Assembly: GCF_018617855.1 (NCBI RefSeq) | Contig: NZ_JACSKY010000006.1 | Span: 62,001 to 126,000 of the forward strand | DNA length: 64,000 nucleotides | Reading direction: 5' to 3' | DNA from: Exiguobacterium qingdaonense | GTDB lineage: Bacteria; Bacillota; Bacilli; Exiguobacteriales; Exiguobacteriaceae | Shown here: piece after piece, positions 59,327 to 64,000 of the stretch | How positions within the stretch are numbered: the stretch's first letter is position 1 | Layout: each line of letters starts with the position of its first letter | Made by a program: the position numbers and the translations under genes | Notes under the pieces: model-generated | Seen by the model: only the letters and a program-made list of their open reading frames with translations | Told to the model about the DNA's origin: nothing | Database searches by the model: none

Positions 59327-59369
59327 TCTTCATGGTCATTCCTTCACAAGCTGTAGTATGATGACGTTG

Positions 59370-59383
59370 TAAGCACTTACACT
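59370..59383 (+). promoter_or_regulatory. Candidate cre (CcpA) site of gldA
   Basis: TGTAAGCACTTACA matches 13 of 14 positions of TGWAARCGYTWNCW and is nearly palindromic. It lies just after TATGAT (59359-59364), about 28 bases before the gldA start, a position suited to repression. Confidence 0.55.
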
Positions 59384-59411
59384 AAACTTGATATGAGAGG
59401 ATGAAGTTCAC

Positions 59412-60515
59412 ATGTCAGAACGTATTTTCATCAGTCCGGCCAAGTACGTGCAAGGAAAACAGACGATTGATCGAATCGGAGAGTTTGTTGCTCATTTCGG
59501 TTCAAGCGCTTTACTCATTGCTGATGACGTCGTATGGGACTTGGTAGGCGAACGCGTGACAAAATCTCTTCAGACGAGTGATGTAAAGGCGAGAAAAGCT
59601 GATTTTGTTGGTGAGGCATCAAAACACGAGATCAATCGGATCACAACCGACGCAAAAGACAATGAAACAGCGTTTGTCATCGGTCTTGGTGGTGGTAAGA
59701 CGCTAGACACGGCAAAGGCGGTCGCAGATGAACTGGATGCGCGCATCGTCATTGTACCGACCATCGCTTCGACGGATGCACCGACGAGCGCACTTTCGGT
59801 CATCTATACAGAAGAAGGCAATTTTGAGAGTTATCGTTTCTATAAAAAGAACCCGGACCTCGTCCTTGTGGACACGGAGTTGATTGCACAAGCACCGCCA
59901 CGCTTCCTGGCGTCAGGTATTGCCGATGCGTTAGCGACGTGGGTTGAAGTGCGAAGCGTCCTTTCATTCGGCGGAAAGACGATGGCCGGCGGTGTCCCGA
60001 CGCTTGCGGCGGAAGCGATCGCTGAACGATGTGAAGAGGTTCTCTTCACGTACGGCATCCAAGCGTATGAAGCCGTCAAAGCAAAAGTCGTCACGCCTGC
60101 ACTCGAAGCGGTCGTCGAAGCCAACACATTGTTGAGTGGTCTTGGCTTTGAAAGTGGCGGCTTGGCTGCAGCCCACGCCATCCACAATGGGTTTACCGCG
60201 TTAGAAGGAGACATCCATCATTTGACGCACGGCGAAAAAGTTGCGTTCGGGACGCTCGTACAACTCGCACTCGAGGGACGTCCACAAGAAGAATTCGAAC
60301 ATTATGTCGCCTTCTATATGGCACTCGACTTACCGGTCACACTTGAAGATATCAAATTGAAGGATGCGTCTCGAGACGACATCTTGAAAGTCGGGAAAGC
60401 GGCCACGGCAGACGGCGAGACGATTCACAGTGGTTTCGATGTCACACCAGAAGAAGTCGCAGATGCAATCATCGCGACGGATCGATACGCCCGCCTTTAT
60501 CAAGAACGGTTATAA
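59412..60515 (+). CDS. gldA: Glycerol dehydrogenase
   Basis: 367-aa iron/zinc-dependent alcohol dehydrogenase (family III) that oxidises glycerol to dihydroxyacetone with NAD. The NAD-binding loop is [18 protein letters not shown], followed by [18 protein letters not shown]. The metal ligands are Asp in [11 protein letters not shown], His in [12 protein letters not shown] and His in [28 protein letters not shown] precedes the ATG. A strong cre-like site upstream suggests glucose repression. No glycerol kinase or DHA kinase is nearby. Confidence 0.94.
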   Translation: MSERIFISPAKYVQGKQTIDRIGEFVAHFGSSALLIADDVVWDLVGERVTKSLQTSDVKARKADFVGEASKHEINRITTDAKDNETAFVIGLGGGKTLDTAKAVADELDARIVIVPTIASTDAPTSALSVIYTEEGNFESYRFYKKNPDLVLVDTELIAQAPPRFLASGIADALATWVEVRSVLSFGGKTMAGGVPTLAAEAIAERCEEVLFTYGIQAYEAVKAKVVTPALEAVVEANTLLSGLGFESGGLAAAHAIHNGFTALEGDIHHLTHGEKVAFGTLVQLALEGRPQEEFEHYVAFYMALDLPVTLEDIKLKDASRDDILKVGKAATADGETIHSGFDVTPEEVADAIIATDRYARLYQERL

Positions 60516-60519
60516 AAAT

Positions 60520-60559
60520 AGCGAGAGGAAGCTCACACGGCTTCTTCTCGCTGTTTTTT
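60520..60559. terminator. Bidirectional intrinsic terminator
   Basis: AGCGAGAGGAAGC and GCTTCTTCTCGCT form a stem with mismatches around TCACACG, followed on the plus strand by GTTTTTT, between convergent genes. Confidence 0.75.
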
Positions 60560-61000
60560 AGTTGGAATGAAAGACAGGACGATCCCGATCCCCATACAAC
60601 CGACCGTTACTAAGAAAAACGTCAACTGGTTCATGTAAATGATATTTGTGAATTGATTCCATCCTTCTACAAACGATTCGTTCGTAGATGCTCGAATCCC
60701 GTCCCGAAGAGACGCCGCTTGCGATTGGTTTGTCACGAAAGCGACCGCGGCCATGATGAAACTACCGAAGCCTAACAACACTCTTCCGATTGGACGAACG
60801 GATGCGACGACTCGTCGTGTCAATCGGACGGTAATCCAAATGAACAATAAAAGGAACGGCCATCCAATCAAGAGGACGATCCAGTACAGATTCCCTTCGC
60901 TCGGTGTTTCCGAATAAGGAGTCGTCATCACTTCGCCAAGCTTAAACATTCCGAACGTGATCAACGTCACGATAAACCATGCTTTTATCAATTTTTCCAT
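60533..61000 (-). CDS. Membrane protein, unknown (155 aa)
   Basis: 155-aa protein with four predicted membrane helices (AWFIVTLITFGMFKLGEVM, LYWIVLLIGWPFLLLFIWIT, PIGRVLLGFGSFIMAAVAFV and LTFFLVTVGCMGIGIVLSF). An extracytoplasmic segment of about 35 residues (NQSQAASLRDGIRASTNESF) separates helices 3 and 4. GAGGTGTTGAG precedes the ATG. I do not recognise the family. It is convergent with gldA and 55 bases downstream of another small membrane gene on the same strand. Confidence 0.65.
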   Translation of the reverse strand: MEKLIKAWFIVTLITFGMFKLGEVMTTPYSETPSEGNLYWIVLLIGWPFLLLFIWITVRLTRRVVASVRPIGRVLLGFGSFIMAAVAFVTNQSQAASLRDGIRASTNESFVEGWNQFTNIIYMNQLTFFLVTVGCMGIGIVLSFIPTKKQREEAV

Positions 61001-61023
61001 CTCAACACCTCGTCCTTAGTATA

Positions 61024-61057
61024 GCAAAAACACCGTATGCGTCTGCATACAGTGTTT
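61024..61057 (-). terminator. Intrinsic terminator
   Basis: On the minus strand ACACTGTATGC and GCATACGGTGT (one mismatch) form an 11-bp stem around AGAC, followed by TTTTTGC. Confidence 0.75.
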
Positions 61058-61274
61058 AGTCTTTCGGTCGGACGACGTAGTAAATCAAAATGACGAGCCA
61101 CGTCCACACCCCTGTGAATATCCCAATAATCCCGACGATGAAGAACCCGAGCGGAATCATCGATTTCGTTCGATTATAGTCCTTCCACATATTCGATAGC
61201 CCTTTGATATTGAAGTATAAAAAGGCAAAGAATAGGACGAGCAACAAGAGCGGTAATCCAAATAAGACTTCCAT
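61056..61274 (-). CDS. Small membrane protein, unknown (72 aa)
   Basis: 72-aa protein with two predicted membrane helices (EVLFGLPLLLLVLFFAFLYF and MIPLGFFIVGIIGIFTGVWT...LVILIYYVV) joined by a basic loop (NMWKDYNRTKS). AAAGGAGTGAGCGA precedes the ATG. No family is recognised. It has its own terminator, so it is transcribed apart from the 60533-61000 gene. Confidence 0.6.
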   Translation of the reverse strand: MEVLFGLPLLLLVLFFAFLYFNIKGLSNMWKDYNRTKSMIPLGFFIVGIIGIFTGVWTWLVILIYYVVRPKD

Positions 61275-61448
61275 TCGCTCACTCCTTTCTACGATCTCAT
61301 TCGTTATCTATATTGTAACGGATTTCATGTTTCGCTTCATCGGACCGAAGGTGTATCCTTATCCCACCTCAAGATGGATAAAAAATGCGCAGTCAATCAA
61401 AAAAACGGGAAAAGAAACATCATCTAACTCATGAGGAGGCGTTTTGCC

Positions 61449-62288
61449 ATGAAGTCCCTGCGTATCTTAATCATTTGTCTGCTCCTGTTGCAAACCTCGC
61501 CGGTGACAGCGGCATCATCGTCCCCACAACCAGGTTACACGATAAAAACGACGTATTTATACGGTCGTGCCATGCAATCTTCTCCTATCCTAAAGACGCT
61601 ACGGACGAACGTCCCAATCCGCTACACGACCTATAACCGGAGCTGGTCAAACGTATATATCGGAAAGACGAAATACTTCACCCCATCTGCCAACTTAAAA
61701 GCTGGTATCCCTAAAATGCCTACTGCCGACCGTTTACGACTTGTCAACAAGGCGAATGGACTCCCGTCCAATTATCGTTCCCCACAACTTGTCACTCTAA
61801 CCGTTCCAACTGTTTACCAAAAAGGGAGTGAACGTACCTTGATGACAGCGGAAGCTGCTTACGCGTTAGCGAAACTATATTACGCAGGTCGAAAGCAAGG
61901 TCATACGTTATACGCACTCAGCGCCTATCGTTCCTATTCGACTCAAAAATCGCTATATACCTACTGGGTCAATACACGCGGAGTCGCATACGCTTCAAAA
62001 TATGTTGCCCGTCCCGGTCACAGTGAGCATCAAACGGGTTTAGCAGTCGATATGACGAGTCAACGGATGCGCCTAGGGTTGTACGAATCCTTTGACCGAT
62101 CGCCTGAAGGAAAATGGATGATTCAACATGCACATCTCTATGGCTTCATCGTCCGCTATCCGAAAGGAAAAGAAAGAATCACAGGATACAATTACGAGCC
62201 TTGGCATTTGCGTTATGTTGGTGTCAACGAGGCCAAGATGATGAAGCAGAAAAACTGGGCGTTTGAAGAATGGTGGAGCAGACGTTGA
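61449..62288 (+). CDS. D-alanyl-D-alanine carboxypeptidase, VanY type
   Basis: 279-aa exported zinc peptidase that trims D-Ala from peptidoglycan stem peptides. A signal peptide (MKSLRILIICLLLLQTSPV) is followed by a segment of about 75 residues, possibly SH3-like, and the VanY domain (about 115-270) with ALSAYRSYSTQKSLYTYWV, the metal site GHSEHQTGLAVDMT (His, Asp) and YEPWHLRYVG (His). ATG 61449 is chosen 9 bases after GAGGAGG. The upstream ATG 61431 would overlap that site. No van-type resistance genes are nearby, so it is likely housekeeping. Confidence 0.9.
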   Translation: MKSLRILIICLLLLQTSPVTAASSSPQPGYTIKTTYLYGRAMQSSPILKTLRTNVPIRYTTYNRSWSNVYIGKTKYFTPSANLKAGIPKMPTADRLRLVNKANGLPSNYRSPQLVTLTVPTVYQKGSERTLMTAEAAYALAKLYYAGRKQGHTLYALSAYRSYSTQKSLYTYWVNTRGVAYASKYVARPGHSEHQTGLAVDMTSQRMRLGLYESFDRSPEGKWMIQHAHLYGFIVRYPKGKERITGYNYEPWHLRYVGVNEAKMMKQKNWAFEEWWSRR

Positions 62289-62362
62289 GTGAGCATCCTT
62301 TTTCAGACCCATCCCTGTTCACGCTATAATGGAATCATCTTAAGTATAGGGGGATATGCGGG

Positions 62363-62701
62363 ATGTGGATTGTCATGAATAAACTAGACGTTGAAAAAGG
62401 GAAGGCGGACGCGGTCAAAGCACGCTTCGAAACGACGAAAGGAATCGAAGCGATGGATGGGTTCGTTCGCATGCAAGTGTTGACGGATACGTCCGATGCG
62501 ACGATGGACCACGTTGTCATCATGACCACGTGGCGTGACGCCGTCAGTTTTGAGAACTGGCGCGACAGCAATGCATATAAGCATGCACATAAGAAACGCG
62601 ATGACGGAACGTCGGAAGTGAAACCCATCGTCCTCGGCAATACCGTGACCCAATACGAGGTCGCCATTGAACATCTCGCCTCAACGGAGCGCGGTCAATA
62701 A
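62363..62701 (+). CDS. Antibiotic biosynthesis monooxygenase/HmoA-like protein
   Basis: 112-aa protein with the ferredoxin-like ABM fold (MWIVMNKLDVEKGKADAVKA, GFVRMQVLTD and VVIMTTWRDAVSFENWRDSN). The residues GFVRMQVL and the Trp/His near WRDSNAYKHAH fit the heme-degrading monooxygenases HmoA/HmoB of Bacillus, which release iron from heme; a plain ABM role is possible. Its 3' end overlaps the convergent CBS gene by 21 bases. AGGGGGATATGCGGG precedes the ATG. Confidence 0.8.
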   Translation: MWIVMNKLDVEKGKADAVKARFETTKGIEAMDGFVRMQVLTDTSDATMDHVVIMTTWRDAVSFENWRDSNAYKHAHKKRDDGTSEVKPIVLGNTVTQYEVAIEHLASTERGQ

Positions 62702-63382
62702 ATCTTGGGGTCGGATGATTCCGAGTAACGGTTCGTCTGGATTTCCGGTCTCTGTAATGAGAAGGGCATCGTATCGCGCGCCCTCTTTCATTTGCGTGAA
62801 GCAATGTTGTGCCTCGATGACCGTCGTGTCCTTTCGGATAAACCGATACCGATGCACGTGCGGGTCATGGTGGAGCACATGCTTCACCCGAACGCCTTTG
62901 AGTGACAAGTTGGTTCCGTCGATCGTTTCGGCTAGCCAACTCGTCACTCCTTTTTTCGTCAACAAACCGCGCCAAGAACCGTTATCGTGATAAACGGGGA
63001 ACTGCGAGTAATGTTTATCTCGAATCTCTCGAAGCACTTCCGTCAAAAAATCTTCCGACTGAAACGTCACCACTGATTTCTCAAACAATGGAATGACGAG
63101 ACGCGGATGGAGTAACTCCCGCTCCACTTCTAAAATCAACTCAACGAGTGACTCATGAGGCTCAGCGATAATAAAGTCAGGTTCACGCCGCTCATGAACG
63201 ATTGCATTTCGCAGTTGACTCATTTGATGCAAATCTTCTTTGTACCGTTCGATCGTTCGGTTTTGTTTCGCAAGGCGATTCACCATGTTACTGAAACTGA
63301 AATGCTGACCATTGCCCATTTCTCGACTTAGATAATCTTCAATCCGATGATATGATGCCAAAAAAATTTCAGCACGACTCAT
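62681..63382 (-). CDS. CBS-domain protein
   Basis: 233-aa soluble protein. The N-terminal 85 residues are helical (MSRAEIFLASYHRIEDYLSR, QMSQLRNAIVHERREPDFII) and look like a HEPN/CBS-associated region. A CBS pair follows (about 105-232, with HYSQFPVYHDNGSWRGLLTK and ALLITETGNPDEPLLGIIRP). CBS pairs bind adenosyl nucleotides such as ATP or c-di-AMP. AAGGAGGTTGGTCTC precedes the ATG. The function is unknown; it may regulate a partner. Its 3' end overlaps the convergent HmoA-like gene. Confidence 0.78.
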   Translation of the reverse strand: MSRAEIFLASYHRIEDYLSREMGNGQHFSFSNMVNRLAKQNRTIERYKEDLHQMSQLRNAIVHERREPDFIIAEPHESLVELILEVERELLHPRLVIPLFEKSVVTFQSEDFLTEVLREIRDKHYSQFPVYHDNGSWRGLLTKKGVTSWLAETIDGTNLSLKGVRVKHVLHHDPHVHRYRFIRKDTTVIEAQHCFTQMKEGARYDALLITETGNPDEPLLGIIRPQDLLTALR

Positions 63383-63496
63383 GAGACCAACCTCCTTAAC
63401 GGTACATGTATACCCTCTTTTTTATCTTTTGAGCAGGAAACCGCCCATTCATCCCGAATGACATAGGAATCATCTTGATTATTGAGGAGGGCTATC

Positions 63497-64000
63497 ATGG
63501 CGACTTCTGTTCAACCAACACCTTCAGCTTCACCACAACCTACGTTCCGGGCAGGATTGCGGGCTGGTGTGCCGATCGCAATCGGGTACATTCCCATCGC
63601 CATCGCCTTTGGTCTTTTGGCACAATCGTTTAACCTGCCTAATGCCATCACGTTATCGATGTCTTTTTTCATCTTTGCCGGTGCGAGTCAGTTCATTACG
63701 ATTCAGCTGTTGATGAACGGTTCGATGTATTGGGAGATCATCTTGACGACGTTCATCTTAAACTCTCGTCATTTTTTAATGTCGGCCTCTTTATCGCAAC
63801 GCATTGAAACGACATCTCAAAAATTATTGGCTGCCATCGCATTCGGTGTGACCGATGAAACGTTCAGTATCGCATCCATTCGAAAAGAAACCCGTTCCGG
63901 TGTCTTTGTGTTCGGCTTAAATACAATCGCTTTTCTCGCTTGGAATGTGGGTACGTGGATGGGAGTCTTTTTAGCATTCGGTCTACCCGATGCGTTACAG
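63497..64000 (+). CDS. azlC: AzlC-family branched-chain amino acid permease (3' end outside window)
   Basis: Partial gene; the first 168 codons are present. AzlC with AzlD exports branched-chain amino acids and analogues. Six or so helices are typical; the start has a polar N-terminus (MATSVQPTPSASPQPTFRAG), then IAIGYIPIAIAFGLLAQSFN, FFIFAGASQFITIQLLMNGS and TTFILNSRHFLMSASLSQRI, which are AzlC signatures. ATG 63497 follows GAGGAGGGCTATC. The remainder and a probable azlD are to the right of the window. Confidence 0.9.
   Translation, partial: MATSVQPTPSASPQPTFRAGLRAGVPIAIGYIPIAIAFGLLAQSFNLPNAITLSMSFFIFAGASQFITIQLLMNGSMYWEIILTTFILNSRHFLMSASLSQRIETTSQKLLAAIAFGVTDETFSIASIRKETRSGVFVFGLNTIAFLAWNVGTWMGVFLAFGLPDALQ

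Noticed and set aside
1..64000. CRISPR arrays, tRNA or rRNA genes, insertion sequences, prophage
   Set aside because: No regularly spaced repeats, no recognisable rRNA or tRNA sequence and no transposase or integrase were seen anywhere in the window.

Overview
The window is about 64 kb of chromosome from a low-to-mid GC Firmicute of the order Bacillales. Gene style (strong GGAGG ribosome sites, frequent TTG/GTG starts, ATGA overlaps, U-rich intrinsic terminators), Bacillus-type families (GlcT antiterminator, YkpA-type ABC-F, LrgAB, HtpX/LemA, S66 carboxypeptidase, SwrC-like RND pump) and the particular gene mix point to Exiguobacterium or a close relative; the genus is an inference. I see no rRNA, tRNA, CRISPR array, insertion sequence or prophage. 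The window reads as housekeeping plus stress and nutrient genes. Both edges cut genes: a histidine kinase on the left and an AzlC-type permease on the right.

Layout. 1-13 kb: end of a PAS histidine kinase, a glucose-dehydrogenase-like SDR, a CBS-domain membrane protein, a 5'-3' exonuclease, an S66 carboxypeptidase whose start lies in a cluster of DnaA boxes, an HTH-TPR regulator divergent from an MFS exporter, then DUF3817, DoxX, a flavin-split-barrel protein, a cold-shock protein and a cytosolic pectate-lyase-fold protein. 13-18 kb: an alpha-glucosidase divergent from an AraC regulator, then a two-gene surface module (tandem-repeat anchored protein plus sortase). 18-26 kb: a Fur-controlled ferric-iron ABC transporter and a TetR/RND efflux operon. 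26-35 kb: LrgAB, peptidase T, OsmC, ABC-F, two YtkA-like lipoproteins, a LysM polysaccharide deacetylase and a PepSY membrane protein. 35-43 kb: the glyoxylate shunt genes (malate synthase G, a small cysteine-rich protein, isocitrate lyase), a MarR/nitroreductase pair, a second nitroreductase, a methyltransferase and small unknown genes. 43-49 kb: a two-component system with its likely secreted target, a ZIP-like protein and a MutS2-type protein without an Smr domain behind a long structured leader. 49-52 kb: an N-acetylglucosamine-type PTS operon controlled by GlcT antitermination. 52-64 kb: HtpX/LemA, an M20 amidohydrolase, a second CBS-domain membrane protein, a Crp/Fnr regulator between two YdcZ-type transporters, a DJ-1 protein, glycerol dehydrogenase, VanY-type carboxypeptidase, a heme-monooxygenase-like protein, a CBS protein and azlC.

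Regulation is unusually readable. Candidate sites include two Fur boxes before the iron operon, three cre sites (malL, PTS, gldA), a GlcT RAT/terminator pair, TetR, MarR and Crp-type palindromes beside their own regulator genes, 10-11 bp direct repeats of the OmpR/PhoB type before the PepSY operon and beside the two-component system, and a TGTTATATAACA-like motif repeated at both glyoxylate promoters. The most novel candidates are the mutS2-like leader RNA with two mutually exclusive long-range stems, the DnaA-box cluster at 5.2 kb, the sortase-FN3/tandem-domain surface module and the shared glyoxylate operator. No completely new multi-gene system is evident.
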